This document shows, one piece after another, positions 18,841 through 28,294 of a stretch of 64,000 nt of DNA. The translations under genes were made by a program, and so were the position numbers. Position 1 is the stretch's first letter. Every line of letters begins with the position of its first letter. Below the pieces are notes generated by a model that saw only the letters and a list, made by a program, of their open reading frames with translations, searched no databases and was not told where the DNA came from. The stretch is from Shewanella atlantica. Its GTDB lineage: Bacteria; Pseudomonadota; Gammaproteobacteria; Enterobacterales; Shewanellaceae. Where the stretch lies: positions 736,877 to 800,876 of the forward strand of contig NZ_RXNV01000002.1 in NCBI RefSeq assembly GCF_003966265.1. The letters run 5' to 3'.

Positions 18841-19737
18841 TTAACTTGTCACATTAATAAAGCTGTTGCAGAAGTCGATAAAGGCATCACATAAAGGTGT
18901 CGACTTTCGACTCTTGTGATGAATTCGATAAAACTGACGCTCCAGCTCCAGCCCTTCAACTTCAATAATCGCCAGCTCTTTTCGGCTTACTTCTTTCTCA
19001 AGTGTAAGCTCTGACAGTACGGCCAGGCCAGCCCCCTGCTTTACCGCTTGCTTGATGGCATCAGGCGTTGAGAAGTTAAACTTTTCGATGGGCTGCATAT
19101 CCAAGGCTTGAGCGGAGCTGAGAAAGTAGTCTCGTGTACCGGAGCCCTCCTCTCTCATCACCCAGGGCTGGCCTTTCAGTGCGTGCGGCGCTACCCGTTG
19201 ACCGGCTAAAGGGTGTGCAGGATGACAAAAGACCAATAGTTTATCCTTATGCCAGGCCTCGACTCTTATTCGACTATCAAGGCACTGTCCCTCAATGAAT
19301 CCGACTTCACTGCGAAATTCCAGTACCGACTTAATCACGGCAAGCGTATTAGAGATATCGAGGTCAACAAGCGCACTGGTATGTTGCTGACAAAATGCAA
19401 CCGAACTTTTTGCCATCAAATAATTGCCAATGGTAGAACTGGCACTGACATTTAATGTGCCACTGAGTTCCGCTTCCGGAGAAGAAAAAAGATGCTCAAT
19501 TTGATCGAACTTTTGCAGGGCTTCCGTCGCTAAAGGCAGTAGTAAACTGCCCTGAGAGTTAAGTCTTAGCCGGTTACCGACTCTCTCAAATAGCCTTGCA
19601 TCCAATTGGTTCTCGAGTTCCGACAGTGCCATCGAGGTTGCCGGAGCCGATAAGTTGACCATTTCGGCCGCACGGGCAACTTGGCCACTTCGTGCTACCG
19701 CTTCAAAAATTGTTAGCTGTTTTAATGTTATTCGCAT
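18841..19737 (-). CDS. LysR family transcriptional regulator
   Basis: A 298-residue LysR regulator with the DNA-binding domain at about 1-60 (TLKQLTIFEAVARSGQVARAAEMVNLSAPATSMALSELE) and an effector domain from about 90 (LNVSASSTIGNYLM) to 290. The effector domain is of the CysB/CysR- or YeiE-like branch that starts with G-L-x-V-x-A-S-x-T-I-G. It converges on rnhA with a 3-base gap and has no divergent neighbour, so its targets cannot be inferred from position. The same gene order, with gloB and mltD next, is usual in Shewanella. Confidence 0.88.
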   Translation of the reverse strand: MRITLKQLTIFEAVARSGQVARAAEMVNLSAPATSMALSELENQLDARLFERVGNRLRLNSQGSLLLPLATEALQKFDQIEHLFSSPEAELSGTLNVSASSTIGNYLMAKSSVAFCQQHTSALVDLDISNTLAVIKSVLEFRSEVGFIEGQCLDSRIRVEAWHKDKLLVFCHPAHPLAGQRVAPHALKGQPWVMREEGSGTRDYFLSSAQALDMQPIEKFNFSTPDAIKQAVKQGAGLAVLSELTLEKEVSRKELAIIEVEGLELERQFYRIHHKSRKSTPLCDAFIDFCNSFINVTS

Positions 19738-19850
19738 CTGCTTCTGTTCTGCAATTTACCTGATGTTTTTTAAACCGACTGATGATACCTATCGATATCA
19801 ATTACCCAGCCTAACATACGAAAATTAATTTATTGTTCACTGCATCCAAA

Positions 19851-20585
19851 TTAACTCTGTTGCTTTGAATGATGTCCCGCTCGCCCTGCACTTGGCGCCG
19901 TGCTCCACTTAGGCTGCCTGATTTTTCTCTTCTCATGGAGCGGCGTTAAGGGAGACTCTAGTTTTCTGGCAACAATAAGATATAAACTGCCAGCCCCCGG
20001 CAACCATGCCTCTAATGCATGTTGCCAGATACTGTCCTGATTAATATCACTCAGCATATGGTGATATAACAAACGCTCATCACCAACGACCTGGTACCCT
20101 AGCACCCCAAGCCAATCTTTTACCCTGGAAGGCATGAAAAAACGGCCGCACCAGGGGAACTCCTCTTGTTGTTTAGGAAATATCTTACCAATAAAAGCGG
20201 GACTTAGCGGGTTGAAACCTATGATAAAAAGATAGCCCCCCGAAATCAAAACCCGGTCAGTTTCACGCAATAATTTATAGGGATCCGGCTCAAATTCAAG
20301 CAGCATATTCATAACCACCGCATCGATAACCCCGTTTTGTATCGGCAACTCATTAAAATCGGCTCTAAGTGCTGCGCCGTCACCGTCGAACAGAGAAAAG
20401 CGTCGACCAATGGGAAGCCCCGGCATATCAAGCTCTGAACTCAAGGCCCCCAGACTCAACATATGATAACCAAATACCTTAGGCCACCAGGGCGCCAGCT
20501 CTGTTTCAATATGTCGTTTAATGGTCTCGCCATGGGGCAGTTGAGACCATTGCTCGGGTAGCTGTGGACTGGGATTAACTGACAA
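19851..20585 (-). CDS. class I SAM-dependent methyltransferase, YafS-like
   Basis: A 244-residue putative methyltransferase, like E. coli YafS, which also lies between rnhA and gloB. Motifs are weaker than in classical enzymes: the SAM-binding first loop is replaced by HMLSLGALSSELDM, an acidic pocket follows (DFNELPIQNGVIDAVVMNMLLEFEPDPYKLLRETDRVLISGGYLFIIGFNPLS), which is the standard motif II-IV run of ubiquinone/biotin-type methyltransferases. Substrate unknown. The start is TTG at 20585: AGGAG lies 6 bases in front of it, whereas the open frame to 20660 lacks a ribosome site. Divergent from gloB. Confidence 0.8.
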   Translation of the reverse strand: MSVNPSPQLPEQWSQLPHGETIKRHIETELAPWWPKVFGYHMLSLGALSSELDMPGLPIGRRFSLFDGDGAALRADFNELPIQNGVIDAVVMNMLLEFEPDPYKLLRETDRVLISGGYLFIIGFNPLSPAFIGKIFPKQQEEFPWCGRFFMPSRVKDWLGVLGYQVVGDERLLYHHMLSDINQDSIWQHALEAWLPGAGSLYLIVARKLESPLTPLHEKRKIRQPKWSTAPSAGRAGHHSKQQS

Positions 20586-20763
20586 TGTTAACTCCTGTGG
20601 ATCACTCAAATAGCAAGTTGATGAGATGACCTTGAAAAAATAGTGATGCAAGTAAAACAATATTAAAGATATAACTATTAAAGCGTTAAAGCGCTATACA
20701 AGCAATAGCATTGCTAAGTAAACTGACCCTAGTACTATTATTTGTTTGAATCGGGATCTCAGT

Positions 20764-21582
20764 ATGCAAGACGCGCAATCGCCAGTATCAAAATCCAGCT
20801 CTGATAGCTTAACCGTCACCCCAATCTCCGCGTTTGATGATAATTATATATGGGTGATCTCCCAAGCATCACACTCTTTTGTTTATGTCGTCGATCCCGG
20901 TGATGCAGAGGTGGTAATACGCCATCTGAAAGAGCACAAACAGGTATTGGCTGGTGTATTAATCACTCACCACCATGAGGACCATACCGGGGGGCTTGAA
21001 AGGCTCATCGAGTACTCCGCTCATGAATTAGAGGTTTTTGGCCCGGCGAATGAAAATATCGCCCATATAAAAACGCCGATATTGACCCAAAAAGAGGTCA
21101 CTCTGTCAAAACTAACATCGACGGCAAAGATTATCTCTGTCCCCGGGCACACCTTAGGCCATATTGCTTATCTGATAGAAAACCACCTTTTTTGTGGTGA
21201 TACATTGTTCAGCGGCGGCTGCGGGCGAATATTTGAAGGAACACCTACGCAGATGCACCATTCACTGCAAGCATTAGCCAAACTGCCCCTCAATACTCAG
21301 GTGTATTGCGCTCATGAATACACACTTTCAAATCTTAAGTTTGCCCTCGCTGTAGATAAGGAAAATGAGGCTTTGGCGGCTCATAATACTTACTGTAACG
21401 CCCAACGAAACCAGGGAAAACCAACCCTCCCATCCAACATAGAGCTCGAGCTTAGCATCAACCCTTTCCTTCGCTGCCATACGCGGACGATCCAGCGCTC
21501 AGTTTGCAGCCGTTTCGAGGTTAATCACTCAGATAATGTCACCATTTTCGGGCTTCTCAGACAATGGAAGGACAACTTCTAA
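20764..21582 (+). CDS. gloB: hydroxyacylglutathione hydrolase (glyoxalase II)
   Basis: Hydrolyses S-lactoylglutathione to lactate and glutathione, the second step of methylglyoxal detoxification. The binuclear metal motif THHHEDHTGG, further metal ligands in VPGHTLGH and LFCGDTLFSGGCGRIFEG, and HEYTLSN in the last third identify glyoxalase II within the metallo-beta-lactamase fold; the C-terminal domain (from about 185) is the substrate-binding helical part, ending with the family's FxxLRxWKDxF. From ATG 20764 there are 272 residues, about 20 longer at the N-terminus than E. coli GloB before PISAFDDNYIW. A TTG at 20746 is an alternative start. Confidence 0.94.
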   Translation: MQDAQSPVSKSSSDSLTVTPISAFDDNYIWVISQASHSFVYVVDPGDAEVVIRHLKEHKQVLAGVLITHHHEDHTGGLERLIEYSAHELEVFGPANENIAHIKTPILTQKEVTLSKLTSTAKIISVPGHTLGHIAYLIENHLFCGDTLFSGGCGRIFEGTPTQMHHSLQALAKLPLNTQVYCAHEYTLSNLKFALAVDKENEALAAHNTYCNAQRNQGKPTLPSNIELELSINPFLRCHTRTIQRSVCSRFEVNHSDNVTIFGLLRQWKDNF

Positions 21583-21670
21583 AAAATAAATTAGAATGAT
21601 GCGCTAAATAAGTCCCCGTTTTATCAAGTTTTCAAAAAAACAGAGGGACAGAATTAAGGAATGTTTTTTA

Positions 21671-23230
21671 ATGCGCATACAAACTATTGTAATTGCAGGG
21701 AGTCTCTCCCTGCTTTCGGCCTGTCAGTCACTTGACGCCCCGGCTCCCGAAGCCAATCAAAGCCAAAGCATCAATCCGATCGCAGCTGCGGTCACGATCG
21801 AGAAACCTGAAACCTCTGCGAAAGTTGAAGTTGTTGAGATCACAGATGTCTGGGAGCGAATTCGCCTTGGATTAGCGCTACCGGTTCCCGAACAAAAATT
21901 AGTAAAGCAATACCGCGAATGGTATATCAAGCACCCTCAACATCTTGCCAGAGTGTCCGAGCGGGCCACGCCATTTCTCTATCTGATTGTTGAAGAGATA
22001 GAAAAGCGCGATCTCCCCATCGAGCTGGCTCTGCTCCCCATAGTTGAGAGTGCATTCGATCCTTTTGCCTATTCCCATGGCGCAGCCTCGGGCTTATGGC
22101 AATTTACCTCCCCGATGGCGAAGCATTTTGGTCTGCAGATGAACTGGTGGTACGACGGTCGCAGGGATGTGCCTGCCGCAACGGTGGCAGCATTGGATAT
22201 GCTCGAATATCTGTATAAGAAAACCGATGGAAACTGGCTCTACGCTATTGCCGCCTACAACACCGGCGAAGGCCGTGTCAGAAACGCTGTAAAAAGAAAC
22301 AAGAGAAATGGCAAGCCGACCGATTTTTGGTCACTGGATCTGCCAACGGAAACAGAGCGATACGTTCCACAGCTTCTTGCCTTAGCCGATGTGATTCAAA
22401 ACGCCGAGAAGTATGGCATTAAGCTGAGTCCGATTGATAATGAACCTAATATTGAAGTGGTTAATGTGAAGGGACAGATCGATTTAGCCCTGGCTGCCGG
22501 CTTTGCCAATATGACAACCTCAGAATTGCATAAACTCAATCCCGGATACAACCGCTGGTCTACGGCACCTGAAGGACCACATAACTTGGTGCTTCCGGTT
22601 GACAGAGTATTAGGATTTAACCTTGCTTTGGCTGATACCGACGCCAAAGAGAGACTAAACTGGGAACGTTATAAGATAAAGTCCGGTGATAGTCTGGGAC
22701 TTATTGCTCAACGATATCGAACCACGCCATCTGCACTGCGCGCGGTAAACGATATCAAGGGAAATACTATTATCGCCGGCAAGCACCTGTTGATCCCCGT
22801 GGCAGCCAAGAACCCTGACCAATATGCGCTTTCTTTAGGGCAGAGACAGATCTCAAAACAAAATGTTAAACGTGGCAGCCAAAAGATCACCTATCAAGTC
22901 CGCTCGGGTGATTCCCTGTGGAAAATAGCCAAAACCCATAAGGTTAAAGTATCTCAACTCGCCAGCTGGAACAGCATGGCGCCTAAAGATCAACTGAAAA
23001 TTGGGCAAAAGCTGGCAATCTGGACCGGGAGCAGTAAGCAGAGTTCATCAGCTATTACTCGTAAGGTTAATTACACCGTACGTTCGGGTGACTCCCTCGC
23101 CCGTATTGCTTCAAAATTTAAAGTCAGAATCAATGATCTTGTGCGTTGGAACTCATTGGAAAAGAGTAAGTACATTCAACCGGGACAAAAGTTGCAGCTT
23201 TATGTTGATGTAACTAAGGTCCAAGCCTAA
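21671..23230 (+). CDS. mltD: membrane-bound lytic murein transglycosylase D with three LysM domains
   Basis: Cleaves peptidoglycan glycan strands with 1,6-anhydro ends; an outer-membrane lipoprotein facing the periplasm. Lipobox LLSAC ends at Cys18. The SLT catalytic domain spans about 110-240: the active Glu lies in ALLPIVESAFDPFA, followed by SGLWQFTSPMAKHFGL and AAYNTGEGRV. Three LysM peptidoglycan-binding repeats follow at about 340-385, 408-452 and 470-515, each opening with Y-x-(V/I)-x-(S/R)-G-D-S-L. E. coli MltD has two LysM domains, so this is the three-repeat form. The divergent methyltransferase and gloB lie upstream in the same order as in E. coli. Confidence 0.95.
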   Translation: MRIQTIVIAGSLSLLSACQSLDAPAPEANQSQSINPIAAAVTIEKPETSAKVEVVEITDVWERIRLGLALPVPEQKLVKQYREWYIKHPQHLARVSERATPFLYLIVEEIEKRDLPIELALLPIVESAFDPFAYSHGAASGLWQFTSPMAKHFGLQMNWWYDGRRDVPAATVAALDMLEYLYKKTDGNWLYAIAAYNTGEGRVRNAVKRNKRNGKPTDFWSLDLPTETERYVPQLLALADVIQNAEKYGIKLSPIDNEPNIEVVNVKGQIDLALAAGFANMTTSELHKLNPGYNRWSTAPEGPHNLVLPVDRVLGFNLALADTDAKERLNWERYKIKSGDSLGLIAQRYRTTPSALRAVNDIKGNTIIAGKHLLIPVAAKNPDQYALSLGQRQISKQNVKRGSQKITYQVRSGDSLWKIAKTHKVKVSQLASWNSMAPKDQLKIGQKLAIWTGSSKQSSSAITRKVNYTVRSGDSLARIASKFKVRINDLVRWNSLEKSKYIQPGQKLQLYVDVTKVQA

Positions 23231-23255
23231 TACAAGCACTAAAAGCAACTCCTTC

Positions 23256-23294
23256 GAGCGTATGACTGCGACGATACCACAGTCATACACGCTC
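23256..23294 (+). terminator. stem-loop after mltD
   Basis: GAGCGTATGACTG (23256-23268) pairs with CAGTCATACACGCTC (23280-23294) with one bulge. No clear T run follows. Confidence 0.5.
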
Positions 23295-23300
23295 CCAATC

Positions 23301-23360
23301 AAGCTACTATCTATCAAGCGACTCTCTATTAAGCAATTCTCTATCAAGCTACTCTCTACC
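23301..23360. repeat. 15-bp tandem repeat, four copies
   Basis: Four head-to-tail copies of a 15-bp unit begin at 23301, 23316, 23331 and 23346 (AAGCTACTATCTATC, AAGCGACTCTCTATT, AAGCAATTCTCTATC, AAGCTACTCTCTACC). The array sits in the 280-base gap between mltD and the chemoreceptor gene. Confidence 0.8.
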
Positions 23361-23510
23361 AGATTGTCCCTTTCATTGCGAACTCCATCACAAGAGCTTA
23401 AAAAACATCTAAAATGAATCTTATAAGCTGCTGATTATCACAGTATTACTGAATCTAATGTCTAATAATCCTGCCAAATAAAAACTCAAATCAAATTAGA
23501 TAGCGATATT

Positions 23511-25067
23511 ATGGACAATCAAAATCAAATACAGGCGCACGAAGTTACCTATCCGGACAGTTACAAAATTCTTTCGACAACGGATCTTAATAGTCACATC
23601 ACTCACGTTAACAGTGACTTCATGCAGACATGTGGTTATGAAAAGTCTGAGCTAATTGGAAAACCTCACAACATCATCAGGCATCCTGATATGCCTAAAG
23701 CTGCATTCAAGGACCTATGGCAAACCGTTCAAGGCGGAAAATCCTGGATGGGGCTGGTTAAAAATCGTTGCAAAGATGGTCGCTATTATTGGGTCAATGC
23801 GTTCGTCACGCCGATCAAACATCAGGGAAAAATAACCGAATACCAATCTGTCAGAACCAAGCCTGAGCCGATGTTAAAAGCCAGGGCTCAAACTTGTTAC
23901 GATGCCATCAATACAGGTAAAACCATTAAACCCAAGAATCGTCTCTCAATCGTTCCAGCCTTGGGTCTAAGTTGGGCTATTTCATGTTTGATGTTTTATT
24001 TGGCCACCATTTCCTCCTTGCCTGTTGCCATTGGACTGGGCGCCCTGGGCCTATTCAGTTTTTTACTGCCTTTGAGCAGATTAAATAAGCGACTTAATCA
24101 TCTTATGAGCATAAGTAGAACAGTTCATGACAGCACTCTGAATCAGGTCATCTACACAGGCTACCAGGATGAGTTATCCCACCTTGAATTAAGCTTAAGG
24201 ATGCAAAAAGCGGAGAGCCTGGCAATTCTTGGCCGCGTTAAAGACAGCTCTGAAGAGTTACAAGAGAACATGGAAGAGCATGATCAACAGAATCAATCCA
24301 ATCAAACTCACTTAGCTGAACAATCAACGAACCTTGAACAGGTCGTTGTGGCCATTGGTCAGATGAATGAAGCCGTTAATGACATAGCACAAAGTACAAC
24401 CAGTTCAGCCGATGAGATCTCCACCTTGGTTGAAAAGATCGAAATGACGCAATCGGCACTGGAGACAAGTCAGAAAACCACCTCTGAGATCACCGGCCTG
24501 TTGACTGAGTCCCAACAGTCAATTTCTGCGCTCGAATTACAGTGTGCGAAAGTAAAGTCTGTATTGGAGGTCATCGATAGCCTGGCCCAGCAGACAAACC
24601 TGCTTGCGCTCAATGCAGCAATCGAAGCCGCGCGCGCCGGTGAGGCCGGACGTGGTTTTGCCGTCGTGGCCGATGAGGTTCGAAGCCTGGCCAACCACTC
24701 ACAAACATCGGCACAGGAGATACAATCCATAATTGATACATTAAGCGATACAACGGCTCAGGCTGTCTGTCAGATGCAGCAGAGTCATCAGCTGACATCA
24801 AAAAGTGTTGAATCGGATCAAATGTTATCTGACAGTCTGCAATCTCTGAATGAGGCGCTGCATCAAATGGAAGCCAACGGAGAGCAAATAGCCGTTGCTG
24901 CAGAAGAGCAATCTACCGTGATTAATCAAGTCTACTCCAGTGCGATGGAGCTTGAATCCGGCACTAATACCTTCAGACAAAATTGTGAACATGCTGCCAG
25001 CTGCAGCCAAGAGGTCACAGCACAAAGTAGCCGGCAGCTGGAGTTGGTAAAACAGTTTGATAGCTAA
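23511..25067 (+). CDS. methyl-accepting chemotaxis protein with PAS domain (Aer-like)
   Basis: A 518-residue receptor that should signal to CheA/CheW. An N-terminal PAS domain (about 15-125: [48 protein letters not shown]) is of the Aer type, which binds FAD and senses redox state. A hydrophobic hairpin at about 145-185 anchors it in the membrane, and the rest is a coiled-coil signalling domain with the conserved hairpin tip [33 protein letters not shown] sequence near 363-393. The E. coli Aer receptor has the same plan, so energy taxis is the likely role. No ribosome site is evident before the ATG. It ends at a strong terminator. Confidence 0.9.
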   Translation: MDNQNQIQAHEVTYPDSYKILSTTDLNSHITHVNSDFMQTCGYEKSELIGKPHNIIRHPDMPKAAFKDLWQTVQGGKSWMGLVKNRCKDGRYYWVNAFVTPIKHQGKITEYQSVRTKPEPMLKARAQTCYDAINTGKTIKPKNRLSIVPALGLSWAISCLMFYLATISSLPVAIGLGALGLFSFLLPLSRLNKRLNHLMSISRTVHDSTLNQVIYTGYQDELSHLELSLRMQKAESLAILGRVKDSSEELQENMEEHDQQNQSNQTHLAEQSTNLEQVVVAIGQMNEAVNDIAQSTTSSADEISTLVEKIEMTQSALETSQKTTSEITGLLTESQQSISALELQCAKVKSVLEVIDSLAQQTNLLALNAAIEAARAGEAGRGFAVVADEVRSLANHSQTSAQEIQSIIDTLSDTTAQAVCQMQQSHQLTSKSVESDQMLSDSLQSLNEALHQMEANGEQIAVAAEEQSTVINQVYSSAMELESGTNTFRQNCEHAASCSQEVTAQSSRQLELVKQFDS

Positions 25068-25073
25068 TAAAGA

Positions 25074-25106
25074 AAAGCCAGTGTCCGCAAAGACACTGGC
25101 TTTTTT
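25074..25106. terminator. bidirectional rho-independent terminator
   Basis: AAAGCCAGTGTC (25074-25085) pairs with GACACTGGC plus six T residues (25092-25106). It serves the rightward chemoreceptor gene and may serve the leftward lipoprotein gene. Confidence 0.9.
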
Positions 25107-25129
25107 GTACTTAGATTCTCTTTCGCAGG

Positions 25130-25717
25130 TTAATTAATATAGGGGTCGAGTGACACACTCACATCTGTCATAGCCACCTGGCTGGACTCAGTCGCATGCC
25201 CCACATACTTTGCTACCAGCGAATAACCCCGGCCCTTAAGCTTAGCGAGCACAACTTCAGGCACTGTAAATTGCGCTTTAATCGTTTGGCCCGATGCTAT
25301 CGAGGTGTCTCTCAGTGCTTGAGTAAACATCATATCATCTGACCACGCCCAGACTTTTTCACCTTGTGGATCCATTATCTGTAAATCTGCGGTCATACCT
25401 GAGCGGTATTGAATGAGCACGCCATAGGTTTGATTATTAGTGATCGACAACAAGACACTCAAACCGTTATTTTGTATCACTTGCAGCTCTCCGGTTAACA
25501 ACCCGGCTTGCACCGCCTCTTTTGCCTCAACCTGTTTTGGGATCAATTTGTCATCTCGCAACTTCAGATCTGAAGGTATCTCTACTGCACTCGAGTTCGT
25601 TTGCACCGCTCTGCCTTCCTCAGACATGGCTTTATCGGCGACGCCATCCTTATTCGCCCCCTGAGAACAGGCCGTTAACATGACCCCCCCAAGTGATAAG
25701 AGTAATAACTTGTTCAT
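25130..25717 (-). CDS. lipoprotein with BsuPI-type proteinase-inhibitor domain
   Basis: A 195-residue lipoprotein: lipobox LTAC ends at Cys17. The C-terminal half (about 85-190) matches the BsuPI 'intracellular proteinase inhibitor' domain: NNGLSVLLSITNNQTYGV, the SGMTADLQIMDPQGEKVWAWSDDMMFTQAL core with the W-x-W-S-D signature, and a late FTVPEVVLAKLKGRGYSLVA strand. In Gram-negatives such domains are found in exported proteins and their inhibitory role is untested. Its ATG overlaps the stop of the asmA-like gene as TAATG, so the two are translationally coupled. Confidence 0.78.
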   Translation of the reverse strand: MNKLLLLSLGGVMLTACSQGANKDGVADKAMSEEGRAVQTNSSAVEIPSDLKLRDDKLIPKQVEAKEAVQAGLLTGELQVIQNNGLSVLLSITNNQTYGVLIQYRSGMTADLQIMDPQGEKVWAWSDDMMFTQALRDTSIASGQTIKAQFTVPEVVLAKLKGRGYSLVAKYVGHATESSQVAMTDVSVSLDPYIN

Positions 25718-27540
25718 TAAAATCCACCCAGTTTCTTTAAGAGACTATCTTTTAATTTATCTTTTACCTTTTCAGTCTCCTGCTTCAACTTAGCATCGAA
25801 CAGGGCTTCAGTATCCAGAGAAAATTTTGGCTCAGCAAATGTACCTGAGATAGCAAATGGAATTTCAACGCCATGTAACGCTTCACGTTCACCTCCACCT
25901 TGCCCCTCGAGGGAACCAACGACAGAGGTGGTCAGAGAGTAATCTAATGCTTCTGTGAGAATGTTGGCGGTGCCGGCACCAGAGAGTCTAATCAAGGGGG
26001 AAGCCATGAGTAGATCAGGGTTAGAAGCAACACCATTAACAAGCGTAAATGACCCGGTTAAACTGGTAAAATCGGTTTTCTTCTCAGCGCTACCGCCTGA
26101 GGAGAGATCGCCACTCAACTTAGCCTGCGCATCCCTTAACATCTGAGGTATATTGACGCCATATAACGCACCATCTGAAACTTCAAACTGACCCTTTGCG
26201 GCAAGATTTTTCTTCATATTGGCCGTAATTAAGCTTCTCCCTTTTCCTTTCACGGTAAAGTTTGCACTGCCGGCTAATAGGTCGACCTCTGCAGCATCTT
26301 TAAGCAGTTCACGGATCTGTACCTTCTCTACCGATTTCTCAAAACTGTAACTCGGTACCGATTTTCGAGAGTCGACTTGCGCGGTGACAGACAGCGTACC
26401 TTTATAAAGATCCGCGGTGAGTTGACTCAGATTTAATACACCATCTTTTAACGCAAGATCCATCACCCACTTGCTGGTGAGCATATTGGCGACCTTTATC
26501 GACTCAGCGGTTACGCCCAGCTTGAAGTTTACTAACTTCATCGCCGAGAGATCCGGTTCTTTGGTCGATGCTGCTTGCTTCTGTGGGTCATCAGTCTGAG
26601 TCTTTGCATCGCTCGCTGGCATAAATTTATCTAAATCAATCGCACCGAAACTCAATTGGCCGTCAATATTGGGTACCTTACCACCGTAGGCAACACTCAC
26701 CTCTCCTTTGGCCTCTATTTGATCGGCAACAAACTCCTCTAAAGACAGTTTTAGCTGTTTTTTATCTAATGCAACAGATACCTGAGTCAGTATATTGATA
26801 TCTAACTTTTTGTTCGGTATGCCCTCTCCTGCGACTGAGTTTTGAATTTTAAGATCTTTTAACTCAATCCCCTGCATGGAAGCATCCACTTTTATCAATC
26901 CTTCACCATGACTGGATAAAGTCATATCAGGAAGCTCGGCATTAAACTGATATGCCAGTGGCGCAAACTCCCCTAATGCAAATTGCCCTAAGGTTAACTT
27001 TTCCAGATTAAAGACCTGCTCTGTTCCTGTCTTCTCATCCAGCATCCGAATTTTAGTATTGGTGATGGCAACACCACCGATATTCAACCCAGCTAAGCTT
27101 TTACCGGATTGCGCACTCGAACCTGCGGCAGGCTTATCGGCACTCTTGCTCCCCTCGAGACCATCCAGGCTGGTTTGGCCATCGATACGCGTTTCCAGAT
27201 TTACAGTCAGGCCATCGACATTCAGCTGAGCAATTTCAACTTGCTTGCTGAACAGAGGCATAAGCGCAACTTCGGCCACGATTTCATTGACTTCCAACAT
27301 GGAGCTGGTATCGAAACCCGATGGGTTTGACAGGGAAACACTGGACAGTTTTATGCCGATCGACGGAAAGAATGTCCATGACAACTCATCTGCGACCACC
27401 AGATCGCGCCCCGTATTCTCTTTTACGGCGTCAACTAACTGAGGTTTAAAATCATTCGGGTCAAACACCAGCGTCAAGTAGGCCGCCAATGAAATGATGA
27501 GAATAAAAAATACAACAAAAAACCATTTCAATATTTTCAT
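25717..27540 (-). CDS. AsmA family protein
   Basis: A 607-residue inner-membrane-anchored periplasmic protein of the AsmA family, which is implicated in outer-membrane lipid transport and assembly. There is one N-terminal membrane helix (about 4-25) followed by the family's F-DPNDFKPQLVDAVKENTGRDLVVADELSWTFFPSIGIKLSSVSLSNP opening (shown here in pieces of the start region), long beta-rich repeats, and the C-terminal AsmA_2 core with LLAGSANFTVKGKG and GEREALHGVEIPFAISGTFAEPKF. The ATG at 27540 is preferred to 27552 because GGA lies 7 bases before it. The BsuPI lipoprotein gene is coupled downstream. Confidence 0.88.
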   Translation of the reverse strand: MKILKWFFVVFFILIISLAAYLTLVFDPNDFKPQLVDAVKENTGRDLVVADELSWTFFPSIGIKLSSVSLSNPSGFDTSSMLEVNEIVAEVALMPLFSKQVEIAQLNVDGLTVNLETRIDGQTSLDGLEGSKSADKPAAGSSAQSGKSLAGLNIGGVAITNTKIRMLDEKTGTEQVFNLEKLTLGQFALGEFAPLAYQFNAELPDMTLSSHGEGLIKVDASMQGIELKDLKIQNSVAGEGIPNKKLDINILTQVSVALDKKQLKLSLEEFVADQIEAKGEVSVAYGGKVPNIDGQLSFGAIDLDKFMPASDAKTQTDDPQKQAASTKEPDLSAMKLVNFKLGVTAESIKVANMLTSKWVMDLALKDGVLNLSQLTADLYKGTLSVTAQVDSRKSVPSYSFEKSVEKVQIRELLKDAAEVDLLAGSANFTVKGKGRSLITANMKKNLAAKGQFEVSDGALYGVNIPQMLRDAQAKLSGDLSSGGSAEKKTDFTSLTGSFTLVNGVASNPDLLMASPLIRLSGAGTANILTEALDYSLTTSVVGSLEGQGGGEREALHGVEIPFAISGTFAEPKFSLDTEALFDAKLKQETEKVKDKLKDSLLKKLGGF

Positions 27541-27571
27541 AACAGGTTCCATCTGAATTTTGTGAATAAAT

Positions 27572-28066
27572 TTATAACAAGAAGGAGAGATCTAATGCCT
27601 TAGGTGCTATTGCAACACCATTTTCGTCCGAATATAACATCATACCCGGCTCAATTATAACGCCATCCATGTCGAGTGAAATATTGACCTCTCCCTGATC
27701 GAGTTTAACCGTCTTAATCGGGTTTACACCAAGCGCCTTAATGCCAAGGTCCATCTTCTTAAGTGCCCCTGCATCCCTGACGCAGCCATTAATGACAATC
27801 CCTTCCCAACGATTATTTACAGCACTTAAGGCGATTAAATCACCGAGGAGCGCCCTCCTCATCGACGCATCACCATCGACAACGAGCACTTTACCCTTAC
27901 CCTCTGTCGCCAATATCTGTTTCACTTTGGAATTATCTTCAAAGCACTGAATTGTGACGACCTCGCCCCAGAATATGTCTCTCTTTCCATACTGTTTAAA
28001 TTTAGCGGATAAAAGCGAAAGTTCACCAGCGAAGTGATCAAATAAATCGGGTAACAGGTCATTCAT
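27572..28066 (-). CDS. RraA-like protein (HMG/CHA aldolase fold)
   Basis: A 164-residue protein of the RraA family, which includes the RNase E inhibitor RraA and 4-hydroxy-4-methyl-2-oxoglutarate aldolases. The glycine-rich pocket is VLVVDGDASMRRALLGDLIALSAVNNRWEGIVINGCVRDAGALKKMDLGIKALG in pattern: D-G(D)-x3-R-R-A-L-(L/G)-D and G-x-V-R-D, where the Arg and Asp bind metal and oxaloacetate-like acids in the aldolases. Canonical RraA has G-x-V-R-(Q); here V-R-D is kept, which favours the aldolase-type site. The ATG at 28066 has GGAG 7 bases upstream; 28123 is an upstream in-frame start without one. Its neighbour downstream is the AsmA gene. Confidence 0.82.
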   Translation of the reverse strand: MNDLLPDLFDHFAGELSLLSAKFKQYGKRDIFWGEVVTIQCFEDNSKVKQILATEGKGKVLVVDGDASMRRALLGDLIALSAVNNRWEGIVINGCVRDAGALKKMDLGIKALGVNPIKTVKLDQGEVNISLDMDGVIIEPGMMLYSDENGVAIAPKALDLSFLL

Positions 28067-28233
28067 AGGGAGCTCCGGAGGATAATGATGGTTCAGATTA
28101 CCCGCTACATAATCATCGAACAAGATGAAGCTATTATTTTTACTGCTTTTTATTCATCATCCTATAAATAGGGAAGTTAAATGTACAGGAACAAAACCTG
28201 TTGCAGCTCACTCGCTACCGGTCTTTGCCAGAT

Positions 28234-28257
28234 AAAAAAACCAGGCTATAAGCCTGG
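28234..28257 (-). terminator. terminator of the Cache chemoreceptor gene
   Basis: CCAGGCT (28241-28247) pairs with AGCCTGG (28251-28257), and on the minus strand a run of seven T residues (28234-28240) follows. Confidence 0.9.
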
Positions 28258-28294
28258 CTCTCGATACTCGCTATGCTGTTGACACGAGACATCT